Part shown: positions 35,796-43,984 of the stretch, one piece after another
Layout of the letters: the number at the start of each line of letters is the position of its first letter
Numbering within the stretch: the first letter of the stretch is position 1
Origin: DATBVX01 sp963695985
Lineage (GTDB): Bacteria; Pseudomonadota; Gammaproteobacteria; Steroidobacterales; Steroidobacteraceae
Direction of reading: 5' to 3'
NCBI GenBank assembly: GCA_963695985.1
Contig: CAVOIC010000002.1
Location: 119,650-183,649, forward strand
Length of the DNA stretch: 64,000 nucleotides
The notes under the pieces: generated by a model
What the model saw: only the letters and a program-made list of their open reading frames with translations
Told to the model about the DNA's origin: nothing
The model's database searches: none
Translations under genes and position numbers: made by a program

Positions 35796-36681
35796 CGCTC
35801 TTCTCGAAGCTCAGCCACTGTCGATCGAAGCGCTGCAGGTAGTCGCGGGCGTAGGCGGTATAGTTGAAATCGATGGTCGATGTGAGGCGCGACACAGCGC
35901 CCCAGAGTGCTTCGCGCAGCAGTGACGCGCATTTCATTGCCGTGAATCCGCGCCGGACATCGGCAGTTACCGGCGCGTGAAGATAACCCTCGAGCAGCGC
36001 TGTCTCGAGGTCGGGCGTGAACGCGTTGTTGGACGCGAGATTCGCGAGATCAAACAGCGGGCTGTTGAATCCGGCGTAGTCCCAGTCGATCAACCAGAGG
36101 CGTGTTCCGTCGTCGATAAGATTGCTCGCGAGCAGATCGTTATGACCAAAAACTACGGTAACTGGACCCAGCTCGTGTTCCAGTCTCACTGCTTTGCTCG
36201 CGAGCGACTCAAGCGTGACATCGAACGGATTTGATACCTTCTCGGTGAGGAAGCGCAGATAGTTGCGAATAACCTGAAACACCCAGAACATGAGTGCAGG
36301 TCCCCGGAAGTGGCGCGGAATGTCGTAATGACAGCGTCGCAGAATATCGACAATTCGTTCGAGGTTTACGGCATCGCGCACGCTTTCCGGGGTCAGGACG
36401 CGTCCGTCGATGAAGCGACTGACCAGAAAACCCTCGGTGGCGAACACGACTTCCGGCGAAATGCCCGCCGCATGAGCCGCGCGGGCGGCCGCCAGTTCAT
36501 TGGAACGCAGCACGCCATGCTCTGGAATGTCGCGCCCCATCCGTACGACATAGCGCTGCCCGCTTTGGTCAGTGATTCGATAGTTGCGGTTGGTGATGCC
36601 GCCGAGCAGCGGTGTGATCTCGATGGCCCCCGTCCAGCAAGGCAGCCTGGCTATCTGATCGTGGTTTTTCGATTCAAGCAT
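35788..36681 (-). CDS. choline/ethanolamine kinase-like phosphotransferase
   Basis: The 297-residue protein shows the APH/choline-kinase fold. ITNRNYRITDQSGQRYVVRM is the phosphate loop and Lys/Arg region. VFGHNDLLASNLIDDG is the catalytic Brenner loop, and LWLIDWDYAGFNSPLFDLAN the metal-binding Asp motif, very close to choline kinase. Expected reaction is ATP-dependent phosphorylation of choline, ethanolamine or a related alcohol in the cytoplasm. It is the first gene of a two-gene operon with the dimethylglycine-dehydrogenase-like gene (8-bp overlap) and is divergent from the inositol-phosphatase-like gene. Confidence 0.85.
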   Translation of the reverse strand: MLESKNHDQIARLPCWTGAIEITPLLGGITNRNYRITDQSGQRYVVRMGRDIPEHGVLRSNELAAARAAHAAGISPEVVFATEGFLVSRFIDGRVLTPESVRDAVNLERIVDILRRCHYDIPRHFRGPALMFWVFQVIRNYLRFLTEKVSNPFDVTLESLASKAVRLEHELGPVTVVFGHNDLLASNLIDDGTRLWLIDWDYAGFNSPLFDLANLASNNAFTPDLETALLEGYLHAPVTADVRRGFTAMKCASLLREALWGAVSRLTSTIDFNYTAYARDYLQRFDRQWLSFEKSDE

Positions 36682-36772
36682 GCCTGCCTTCCGTACGTGC
36701 TGCGCCGGAAGCCTTGTCCATTGGGCTTGTTAGGTCAAGATGGAGGCCAACGATGAGCAGGAGGGAGGATAC

Positions 36773-37555
36773 GTGAGCCGGACCGCACAGGACGAACTGC
36801 AGCGCGAATTTGCGCTGGCACAGCGCTTGGCTGACATCGCACGGCCAATCGCCCTTAGCTACTTTCGCCAGCCGCTCGCGGTCGAACGCAAGCCGGACCT
36901 CAGCCCGGTGACGGCGGCCGACCGGGCGATCGAAATCGCGTTGCGCTCGCTGATCCGCGAGCACTTTCCGGCGCACGGCATCCTCGGAGAGGAATTCGGC
37001 GGCGAGCCGGGCGCGGAGTTCACGTGGGTACTCGACCCGATCGACGGCACCAAGAGTTTCATCAGCGGGCTGCCGCTGTTTGGCACGCTCATCGCGCTCT
37101 TGCAGGGTCGACAGCCGGTAATTGGCGTGATCGAGATTCCCGCCATTGCGGAACGGTGGCTAGGCCGCGACGGTTCACCGACGCAATTCAATGGCCGCGA
37201 CACACGCGCTAGCGCGTGCGCCAGCATCGAGCAGGCCCGGATTGTCACGACTTCACCCAACACATTCGCGAGCGAGGATTGGCAGCGCTTCGATGCGCTC
37301 AGCTCGCGAGCCGCCGTGCGCCGATTTGGCGGTGATTGCTACGGTTACGGGTTACTGGCCTCGGGACATTGCGACTTGGTGATCGAAGCCGGTCTTGCGC
37401 CCTACGACTACTTGGCTCTGGTCCCGGTGATCGAAGGTGCGGGTGGGAAAATCAGTGATTGGCGTGGCGCAGCTTTGGATTTGAAGTCCGATGGTCGCGT
37501 GGTCGCCGCTGCCAATGAATCGCTCTGGCACTTGGCTCTGGAGGGTCTCGCCTGA
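36773..37555 (+). CDS. inositol monophosphatase family phosphatase (histidinol-phosphatase HisN-like)
   Basis: The product of about 260 residues carries the complete IMPase metal site. GILGEEFGGE supplies Glu ligands, WVLDPIDGTKSFISGLPLFG the Asp-Pro-Ile-Asp-Gly-Thr motif, and APYDYLALVPVIEGAGG the second Asp. The KSFISG and YDY variants are those of bacterial HisN-type histidinol-phosphatases. I choose GTG 36773, preceded by AGGAGG eight bases upstream, over ATG 36740. As part of the cassette it could instead dephosphorylate a phospho-amine made by the divergent kinase; this is inference. No his genes are nearby. Confidence 0.85.
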   Translation: MSRTAQDELQREFALAQRLADIARPIALSYFRQPLAVERKPDLSPVTAADRAIEIALRSLIREHFPAHGILGEEFGGEPGAEFTWVLDPIDGTKSFISGLPLFGTLIALLQGRQPVIGVIEIPAIAERWLGRDGSPTQFNGRDTRASACASIEQARIVTTSPNTFASEDWQRFDALSSRAAVRRFGGDCYGYGLLASGHCDLVIEAGLAPYDYLALVPVIEGAGGKISDWRGAALDLKSDGRVVAAANESLWHLALEGLA

Positions 37556-37579
37556 TCCCAGTTCAGTAGAGTTGCGTCC

Positions 37580-37715
37580 CGCTATCGCAGGCACCAGTAG
37601 CGCACATCCTGCTCCGCGAGATAACGCTCTGCGCCACGACCACGCAGCATGGCGAAGCTCGCGAGCATTCCGGCGTCGGTGCACTTGCCCGCCGCCACGG
37701 TGACAGAGCGCGGCG
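37580..37715. repeat. right copy of the apbE 3' direct repeat
   Basis: This segment holds the last about 42 codons and stop of the intact apbE gene. It is about 93 % identical by eye to 31417-31552 in the same orientation. The pair encloses about 6.0 kb with four genes and would allow deletion by homologous recombination. Confidence 0.85.
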
Positions 37716-38550
37716 CATCGCGCACCGGCCATCCGGTACGCGGATCGAGCAGGTGCCCATAGCGGACGCCATCACGAATCAGAAAGCGGTGCGCGTCGCC
37801 GCTCGTGGCGAGAGCGCCCCGTGTCAGCTCGAGGATCATCCGGGCCTCGCGATCCGTATCGGGACGCTCGACTCCGACGCGCCACGGGCCTGATGCAGGT
37901 GCGGCGTTGGCGCACAGATCGCCACCAAAATTGACCAGTGTCGCGCCGTCGAATGTCGACAGCACGAGCGCGAGCGCACGGTCGACCGCGTACTCCTTGC
38001 CGATGCCACCGAAGTCGAGTTCCATGCCGGCGGGCATCTCGATCAGGTCGCCATCACGGCGCAGCTTATGGAATCCCACGAACGGCAGCAGTGCCTCGAT
38101 GGCCGATTGCGTCGGTACGCGGTCGGACCCGTCGAATCTCCAGGCGCGCCGCAGGATCCCGGAGGTGATGTCGAACAACCCGTCGCTGAGCAGATGGCAC
38201 TGCGCAGCGAAGTCCAGCAATGCGCCGGTTTCCCGATCGACCCGTAGCGGCCTGCCGCCGCTGCGATTGATCGCGGTGACGATACTGTCCTCGCGATAAC
38301 GGCTGAACTTGCGCTCGACCCGCCAGGCTTCCTCCGCGGCGCGGGTGCCGACGCGACGCGCAAGCGCTGCATCCGGCGTCTCTAGCAACACCTCGCACGG
38401 ACTCGCCATTGCGAAAAAGCACACGGCGTGAACACCGTGGTCTCGCGACTCCACGCGCAGGGCAGCGTTCAACTCGGGGGGCGCAGCCAAGGGTTCGCTG
38501 CGTTGTTCAATGCTCAACATGACGGAATGCGGCGACGCTTCGCCACTCAA
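37582..38550 (-). CDS. apbE: ApbE family FAD:protein FMN transferase
   Basis: The 322-residue protein has the ApbE signatures: FFAMASPCEVLLE, then EVEW-like AWRVERKFSRYREDSIVTAIN, SDGLFDITSG, GMELDFGGIGKEYAVDRA, LVNFGGDLCA, and the Mg/FMN region AAGKCTDAGMLASFAM. ApbE moves FMN from FAD to a Ser/Thr of a target protein outside the cytoplasm. No typical N-terminal Sec signal is evident, so export is unclear. Its ATG overlaps the DUF3570 stop (ATGA), making it the last gene of the TlpA-DUF4266-DUF3570-ApbE operon. The last 42 codons are duplicated at 31417-31552. Confidence 0.92.
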   Translation of the reverse strand: MSGEASPHSVMLSIEQRSEPLAAPPELNAALRVESRDHGVHAVCFFAMASPCEVLLETPDAALARRVGTRAAEEAWRVERKFSRYREDSIVTAINRSGGRPLRVDRETGALLDFAAQCHLLSDGLFDITSGILRRAWRFDGSDRVPTQSAIEALLPFVGFHKLRRDGDLIEMPAGMELDFGGIGKEYAVDRALALVLSTFDGATLVNFGGDLCANAAPASGPWRVGVERPDTDREARMILELTRGALATSGDAHRFLIRDGVRYGHLLDPRTGWPVRDAPRSVTVAAGKCTDAGMLASFAMLRGRGAERYLAEQDVRYWCLR

Positions 38551-39875
38551 TACGCGAATCGATAGCCGACCTGCAGCATGAGCGCCTTCAGGCCTGGATT
38601 GAGATCCAGTCCCTGCAGCTCACCGAATCCGGCTGGCACATCCTGGGGACTCTGTTCGTACCCCTCGAGGCGCAGGCTGAACTCGCCTCCGCCATCGAGC
38701 TCTATGCCGAACTTCACACCGAGTGTCGCGGCGTTGAACTTGCCGAGCCGCGCATCGGCCGACATGAACTCAGGCAGTGGGTCGATTGAGTTGACGTACA
38801 GGTTGTAGAAATTCGCGGCACTCTGGCTGTAGTAGCGGACGTGCGGCTCGATGTACATGTTGCCGCCCAGCTCCCAGCGATAGCGCAGCTCCGCGGTGCG
38901 CGACTTGATGCCCCAGTCATCCGTCATGTAACGCAGCGAGAGATCGAGCACGTCGTCGTGCCCGACCGCCACCTTGTTCTCGAGGAATACGCTCTTGCGC
39001 GTGCGGACATCGGGGCGGATCTCGAATCGATAGCCGGTCGTGTTGCCGCCGGTGTCGAGCACCGAGAGAATCTTGTACGGGTCGGTGAGGTAGCCGTTCG
39101 AGCGGTCGTAGGTAAAGTTCAATTGTGCGAGCCAGCGCCGGCTCAGGACCTGTGTTACGCCCAGCAGCCCACCAGCCACGGTCTTCGTCTCATTTCCGCC
39201 CTTCAGCAGCAGCGTGTAGTCGCTGCCGCCCACTGGCGCCCCGCCTATGGGGTTGATGCGGTCGTCTTCGAAATTCGCGCCTAACGAGAGTGTCGTGTTG
39301 CGATTGTTGAAATCGCGGGCGATGGCGGCGTTGACCGCCGCAGATGCAAAGTCGTGCTCGTACGAGAAGTCACCGCCGAAGGACAACCGCGCGAACTCGC
39401 CCATCCGCTGCTGCCAGTTGACGCTCGCAGCCGCACGTTGGTCGCGAAAGTTCGGATCGAGGGGCAGCTCGCCCGGTGCCACCGTGTATAGCGACACGTG
39501 CTCCTCCTGCTCCTCGCCCACACGCCCGGACGGCGTGCCCGAAGGGGCCTGCAGGCTAGTGCCCGAGGGCGAGGCGAAGGTCTGCGGCTGATTGCTCGGC
39601 AGCGCACCGTTCGGCGAGCCGCCACTCAGACTATCGTAGGTGAGCTTCAGTGCCAGCGAACTGTCATCGCCGAAATCTTTGCTGAGGCTGACCACCGGCT
39701 CGATTGCCTGGACGCGGTTATGATCCTCCTGGTAGTAGAGGAGCGCGGAGTCGACCAGCCAGTCGCCATCTGCCGGGGCCGAAGTGTCGGAGCGCGCGGG
39801 CGTCGAGCTCAGCAGCGCGCAGCTCGCGGCCACCAGCGCCGAAGGTCCGGCGCCGTTCGGTTTCTTCAATTGCAT
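38547..39875 (-). CDS. DUF3570 outer-membrane beta-barrel protein
   Basis: From ATG 39875 the product has 442 residues. A signal peptide ends near STPARS. The rest is a series of amphipathic beta strands with alternating aromatics, ending in LMLQVGYRFAY, an aromatic-terminated last strand as in outer-membrane barrels. The sequence fits DUF3570, a family repeatedly found with DUF4266, TlpA and ApbE genes. The long upstream extension of the frame runs over the DUF4266 gene and is rejected. Its ATG lies inside the last codons of the DUF4266 gene and its stop overlaps the apbE start, so translation is coupled on both sides. Function unknown; a porin or surface component is likely. Confidence 0.82.
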   Translation of the reverse strand: MQLKKPNGAGPSALVAASCALLSSTPARSDTSAPADGDWLVDSALLYYQEDHNRVQAIEPVVSLSKDFGDDSSLALKLTYDSLSGGSPNGALPSNQPQTFASPSGTSLQAPSGTPSGRVGEEQEEHVSLYTVAPGELPLDPNFRDQRAAASVNWQQRMGEFARLSFGGDFSYEHDFASAAVNAAIARDFNNRNTTLSLGANFEDDRINPIGGAPVGGSDYTLLLKGGNETKTVAGGLLGVTQVLSRRWLAQLNFTYDRSNGYLTDPYKILSVLDTGGNTTGYRFEIRPDVRTRKSVFLENKVAVGHDDVLDLSLRYMTDDWGIKSRTAELRYRWELGGNMYIEPHVRYYSQSAANFYNLYVNSIDPLPEFMSADARLGKFNAATLGVKFGIELDGGGEFSLRLEGYEQSPQDVPAGFGELQGLDLNPGLKALMLQVGYRFAY

Positions 39876-40090
39876 CCGCAGCCCCCGCCGCCGAAGCCGC
39901 GACCACCGCTGGAGGCCTCCTTGCTGAAGTACACGTGATCGTCGATCGCCGCATCGAGCGGGGATGAATTCAGCTGCATCGACTCCTTGGCGAGCAGATC
40001 GCGTTGCCACGGCTTGACGCCGATCGAACTGCAGCCGCAGAGCACGACGACCGCGAGCACGGTCGCAAATCCAAGGCACACGCGCATCAT
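39866..40090 (-). CDS. DUF4266 small lipoprotein with GGGGCGCN tail
   Basis: This 74-residue protein starts at ATG 40090 behind CGGAGGAG. The signal peptide ends in a lipobox-like LCGC, with lipid Cys at about residue 20. A conserved GVKPWQRDLLAKESMQL segment follows, then a Gly-rich tail ending GGRGFGGGGCGCN. The C-terminal Cys-Gly-Cys-Asn end is the hallmark I associate with DUF4266. The two tail cysteines could bind metal or be modified, and the neighbouring TlpA thioredoxin could keep them reduced. It overlaps the DUF3570 start by 10 bp. Role unknown. Confidence 0.85.
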   Translation of the reverse strand: MMRVCLGFATVLAVVVLCGCSSIGVKPWQRDLLAKESMQLNSSPLDAAIDDHVYFSKEASSGGRGFGGGGCGCN

Positions 40091-40104
40091 GAAAGTCTCC
40101 TCCG

Positions 40105-40578
40105 TTATCGTTCCTCGAGCAGGGCGCTCACCTGCGCATCGAGCGCAGGCTGATCCCCTTCGCGAAATCCGAGATGCTTGAACCGCACGTTGCCGTGGCG
40201 GTCGATGACGAAACTGGCGGGCAGGCCGCTCACCTTGAAGGCCTCCGCGATCGCGCCCTGCGGATCGAACACAATGCGGAAGTGCGGGCCCATCTCTCGC
40301 AGGAAACGCTCTGCGAGCTCGTGCTCCTGGTCCAGGTTTACGCCCACGACCACTAGCCCACGGTTCGAGTAGGCGCGCTGCATACCATCCATCCACGGAA
40401 AGGAGTGGCGACACGGCGCGCACCAGGATGCCCAGAAATCCAGGTAGACGACCTTGCCCTTATAGGAATCGAGGTCGAGCCCGGAATCGCTGCGCGCTGC
40501 GCCAGGATGCAGCAGCATGATGAACGCTATGAGTGTGGTGGCGCAGACGGTTCGCGCCGCGCGCGCTGCCTTGTTCAA
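40105..40578 (-). CDS. TlpA-like periplasmic thioredoxin
   Basis: The 157-residue protein has a signal-anchor/signal peptide (TTLIAFIMLLHPGAARS) and a thioredoxin fold with the active site WASWCAPCRHSFPWM (Cys 53 and 56). The cis-Pro loop is VSGLPASFVIDRHGNV. It begins with TTG; no in-frame ATG before the signal peptide is available. Family members reduce disulfides in the periplasm. It is the first gene of the four-gene DUF4266/DUF3570/ApbE operon and probably reduces the CGC tail of the DUF4266 lipoprotein, which is inference. Confidence 0.87.
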   Translation of the reverse strand: MNKAARAARTVCATTLIAFIMLLHPGAARSDSGLDLDSYKGKVVYLDFWASWCAPCRHSFPWMDGMQRAYSNRGLVVVGVNLDQEHELAERFLREMGPHFRIVFDPQGAIAEAFKVSGLPASFVIDRHGNVRFKHLGFREGDQPALDAQVSALLEER

Positions 40579-40889
40579 GATGGAGGTCCGCTCATGCAGT
40601 TGACGCCGAACATGGACCGGGCGCTCGGGTAGTAAGTTCCACTCTGTCGCAAGTCGAATCGCATCGATGGGTCAAGGTGCCTCGCGAAATCTCCGGGCTA
40701 AGACTCGTTGGACGTCGCCGGTGCCGAAATCAATCGCACTGACGCCACTAAGCGACAGCCCAGTGGGCCGGCACCGCTGACAAGCGGCGGATCAGGAAGC
40801 TAGCAACGGAAGAACGGTGATCTGCGTCGCAAGGGTAACGCGATCAAGCACCACCCCTGGCTCAGGGGCGCGGCGCTCTAGCACCTTGG
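40579..40889 (-). other. 311-bp spacer after the hydrogenase operon
   Basis: No gene is supported here. CCCCTG-GCT-CAGGGG at 40854-40868 is a 6-bp hairpin just past the hydrogenase large-subunit stop. It lacks a U-run on the minus strand, so it may stabilise or partly terminate the hydrogenase transcript. The promoter for the TlpA operon should lie in the remaining 270 bp, but I see no clear -35/-10 pair. Confidence 0.4.
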
Positions 40890-42608
40890 CTACTGCACCT
40901 TGACGCGAATCAGCTCCGCCCGGTTCTCGTCGAGCACGTGCACCGCGCAGGCGATGCAGGGATCGAAGCTGTGGATCGTGCGCAGGATCTCGATCGGCTG
41001 CTTTGGATCGTGCAGCGTATGGCCGACGAGGGCGGCTTCGTAGGCCCCGGGCTGGCCGGCGGCATCGCGCGGACCCGCGTTCCACGTGCTGGGCACGACG
41101 GCCTGATAATTGGCGATCTTGCCGTCTTCGATCACGACCCAGTGTGCCAGCGCCCCACGCGGCGCCTCCATGAAGCCCGCTCCGCGGGCGTGCCGCGGCC
41201 AGGACGACGGATTCCACAGTCGCTCGTTGAACGTGCGCGTCTCGCCCTTGCGGATATTGGCGACGAGGGCGTCGTACCACCCCTGCATTGAATCCGCGAG
41301 AAACTTCGTCTCGAGCGTGCGCGCCGCGACGCGACCGAGAGTCGAGAAGAGGGCAGTGACGGGCAGCTCGAGCTTTTGCAGCGTCGAGTCGACCAGCGCC
41401 TTGGCCTGCGCGTTGCCCTTTGCATAGAGCAGGAGCATGCGCGCAAGCGGCCCGACCTCCATCGCCTTGCCCTTCCAGCGGGGCGACTTGAGCCATGAGT
41501 AGCCCTGTTCGACCTGAAGCTGCTCGTACGGAGGTGTTGGCCCGGTGTAGTGCAGCTTGGTCTCGCCCGCGTAGGGGTGCAGTCCGTGATCCTTGCCTAC
41601 GGAATACTCATAATAAGAGTGGGCCACGTATTCCTGGATCTGCTCCGGATCTTTGAGATCAACCGGCTCGACATGCGAGAGGTCGCGGTTCAGGATCGCA
41701 CCGCGCGGAAACAGATAGTCCTCCGGATGGTCCATGCCGCGCGCGGGCAGATCGCCGAAGCACAGGAAGTTGCCGAGCCCCTCGCCTTGCTGCCCCCAGT
41801 CCTTGTAGAAGCTCGCGATCGCAAGCGTGTCGGGCACGTAGGCCTGATCGACGAACTCGCGCATGCGGGTGATGATCGATTGCACCTGCCCCAGGCGCTT
41901 GGCATTGATCGCGGAGTCCGAGTCGAGGTCGATCGGGTTCGGTGCGCCGCCCACCAGGAAGTGCGGGTGCGGATTCTTGCCGCCAAAGATCGTGTGCAGT
42001 TGCGCGACTTCCCGTTGCCAGGCGAGCGCGTCGAGATAGTGCGCCACCGCGAGCAGGTTCGCCTCGGGAGGGAGCTTGTAAGCCGGATGGCCCCAGTAAG
42101 CATTGGCAAAGATACCGAGCTGGCCAGACTCGACGAAGTCCTTCACCTTCTTCTGCACCTCGGCGAAGTGTCCGGGCGAGGAGCGTGCATACGGTGAGAG
42201 ACTCTGCGCGAGCTCCGCGGTCGCGCGCGGATCGGCGCTGAGCGCGGATACCACGTCCACCCAGTCGAGCGCGTGCAGGTGATAGAAGTGCATCACGTGA
42301 TCGTGTATGTACTGGGCGCCGATCATGAGGTTGCGCACGAGGTCCGCGTTCGGCGGCACTTCGTAGCCCAACGCGTCCTCGACGGCGCGCACCGAGGCGA
42401 TGCCGTGCACCAGCGTGCAGACACCGCAAATGCGCTGAGCGAAGGCCCAGGCGTCGCGCGGGTCGCGCCCGCGCAGGATCAGTTCGATTCCGCGCACCAT
42501 GGTGCCGGACGAATAGGCCTCGGCGATCTTGTCGCCATCCATCGCGACTTCGATGCGCAGGTGTCCTTCGATGCGCGTGACGGGGTCGACGACGACGCGA
42601 TTGCTCAT
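40890..42608 (-). CDS. hynL: [NiFe]-hydrogenase large subunit, Isp-type (group 1e)
   Basis: The 572-residue catalytic subunit has the N-terminal nickel motif RICGVC (Cys 61 and 64) and the C-terminal DPCIAC (Cys 551 and 554). After AVH at 557 there is a 15-residue tail that the maturation protease must remove. The N terminus VVVDPVTRIEGHLRIEV and the HYLDALAWQREV region are typical of uptake-type membrane-bound hydrogenases. The gene is last in the order small-Isp1-Isp2-large, the arrangement described for Thiocapsa HynSL. Its ATG overlaps the Isp2 stop (ATGA). It should act on the periplasmic side, carried out by the Tat signal of the small subunit. Confidence 0.93.
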   Translation of the reverse strand: MSNRVVVDPVTRIEGHLRIEVAMDGDKIAEAYSSGTMVRGIELILRGRDPRDAWAFAQRICGVCTLVHGIASVRAVEDALGYEVPPNADLVRNLMIGAQYIHDHVMHFYHLHALDWVDVVSALSADPRATAELAQSLSPYARSSPGHFAEVQKKVKDFVESGQLGIFANAYWGHPAYKLPPEANLLAVAHYLDALAWQREVAQLHTIFGGKNPHPHFLVGGAPNPIDLDSDSAINAKRLGQVQSIITRMREFVDQAYVPDTLAIASFYKDWGQQGEGLGNFLCFGDLPARGMDHPEDYLFPRGAILNRDLSHVEPVDLKDPEQIQEYVAHSYYEYSVGKDHGLHPYAGETKLHYTGPTPPYEQLQVEQGYSWLKSPRWKGKAMEVGPLARMLLLYAKGNAQAKALVDSTLQKLELPVTALFSTLGRVAARTLETKFLADSMQGWYDALVANIRKGETRTFNERLWNPSSWPRHARGAGFMEAPRGALAHWVVIEDGKIANYQAVVPSTWNAGPRDAAGQPGAYEAALVGHTLHDPKQPIEILRTIHSFDPCIACAVHVLDENRAELIRVKVQ

Positions 42609-43984
42609 GCGGCTGCTCCCTTGGTGGCTGCGGGTGCGGCGAGGTTGTCGGCTACGAGCTCCACCAGGCTCTCGACCGGCACGTTCCAGTTATTCTGCTG
42701 CGCGCCGACGGCGAAGGTCATGCGGCAGCTCCCGCAGCTCGTCACCACCGTTTCGGCGCCCGTGGCGTCGAACTGTTCGCGCTTGATCTTGAATGCCGCG
42801 GCGCGCAGCGGCGCCGCGCGTCCGATCAGGAACACGCCCGCGCCGCCGCCGCAGCAGTAGTTCGTAGTGCCCTTCGACTCCGTCTCGCGCAGATCGACCT
42901 CGAGCGCGGCGAGCGCCCTGCGGGGCTCTTCGAGCACGCCACCTTTGCGGCCGAGCTTGCACGGATCATGGAACGTGACGCGCTTGCCCTTCCCCAGGGG
43001 TTTCAGCTTCAGTCGCCCGCTCTCGAGCTCGCGCCCGATCAGCTCGGAGATCGCCAGCACTTCGAACGGGAACGGGCGTCCCACTTCGTTCGGTCCCTCC
43101 CAGCGCAAGGCCGGGTACGCATGGCCGCACTCGGGCACGATCACGAACTTCGCGCTGCAGGCGAGCGCTGCATCGACGATGCGCTGCGTTAACTGCCGCT
43201 GCAGGGCCTCATCGCCCGACAAAGCGCCGGCGTTTGCGGCCTCGAAGCCGCTACTCGCGAACGTCCAATCGAGACCGAGATGATTCATGATGCGCGCGGT
43301 GGCGGCGAGTGAGCGCCGATAGATCAGCAGGTCCGGCGCAGTCGTGAGCAGCAGATAGTCCGCCTTCGTCTTGTCCAGCGGGGCGTTGATGCCCTGTGCA
43401 CGCAGCTCCCCGAGTGCCTGGCGCAACTTCTCGACGCCGGCACCGAAGATCGCGCCGGTGCTCTTCTGCTCGGCATCGAGCGCACGCAGCTCCGCCGGGG
43501 CCAGGCCGGCAGCAGCGAGCGCCTGGCGCGTGATATGCACGCCGCGCGACAGATAAACCCCCAGCGGACAGATCATGTCGCAGCGCCCACATTCCGTGCA
43601 GGAATCGAACACCAGTTCCTGCCACTCCTCGAGCTCGGCGAGTGTCAGGTCGCGTGTAAACAGCCGGTGAAGCAAACGCAGCGGAGCGAGCTCGCGCCGA
43701 TAAACCTTGCGCAGGAGCTTGAGCTTGTGAATCGGGGCATAGCGCCCCTCGCCCGTGCCCTCGTAGAAATGGCAGGCCTCCGCACACATGCCGCAGTGCA
43801 GGCAGGACTCCAGATCGAGCGCGACCTGTGCGTCGGTCTTCTCAATGAACACACGCTTGGCACGCTGCACGCGCTCGTCCGCTGACAGGTCGACGCGTGG
43901 CGCCGCGCTGGCGAGCCGGGCCATTCCCTGCGCGAGATTCTCCAGAGCCGCGCGCTCCTCTGCGGCTGCGGTCATGGTGTTCAT
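42605..43984 (-). CDS. isp2: Isp2: HdrD-like iron-sulfur protein of the hydrogenase
   Basis: The 459-residue protein has two CxxCxxCxxxC [4Fe-4S] motifs: CLHCGMCAEAC at 61-71 and CTECGRCDMICP at 129-140. Two CCG-type domains follow (VPECGHAYPALRWEG, and FHDPCKLGRKGG with NYCCGGGAGVFL). This is the heterodisulfide-reductase subunit D layout. In Isp-type hydrogenases it relays electrons between the enzyme and the membrane cytochrome Isp1. Its ATG overlaps the Isp1 stop and its stop overlaps the large-subunit start. There is no signal peptide, consistent with the cytoplasmic side. Confidence 0.9.
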   Translation of the reverse strand: MNTMTAAAEERAALENLAQGMARLASAAPRVDLSADERVQRAKRVFIEKTDAQVALDLESCLHCGMCAEACHFYEGTGEGRYAPIHKLKLLRKVYRRELAPLRLLHRLFTRDLTLAELEEWQELVFDSCTECGRCDMICPLGVYLSRGVHITRQALAAAGLAPAELRALDAEQKSTGAIFGAGVEKLRQALGELRAQGINAPLDKTKADYLLLTTAPDLLIYRRSLAATARIMNHLGLDWTFASSGFEAANAGALSGDEALQRQLTQRIVDAALACSAKFVIVPECGHAYPALRWEGPNEVGRPFPFEVLAISELIGRELESGRLKLKPLGKGKRVTFHDPCKLGRKGGVLEEPRRALAALEVDLRETESKGTTNYCCGGGAGVFLIGRAAPLRAAAFKIKREQFDATGAETVVTSCGSCRMTFAVGAQQNNWNVPVESLVELVADNLAAPAATKGAAA

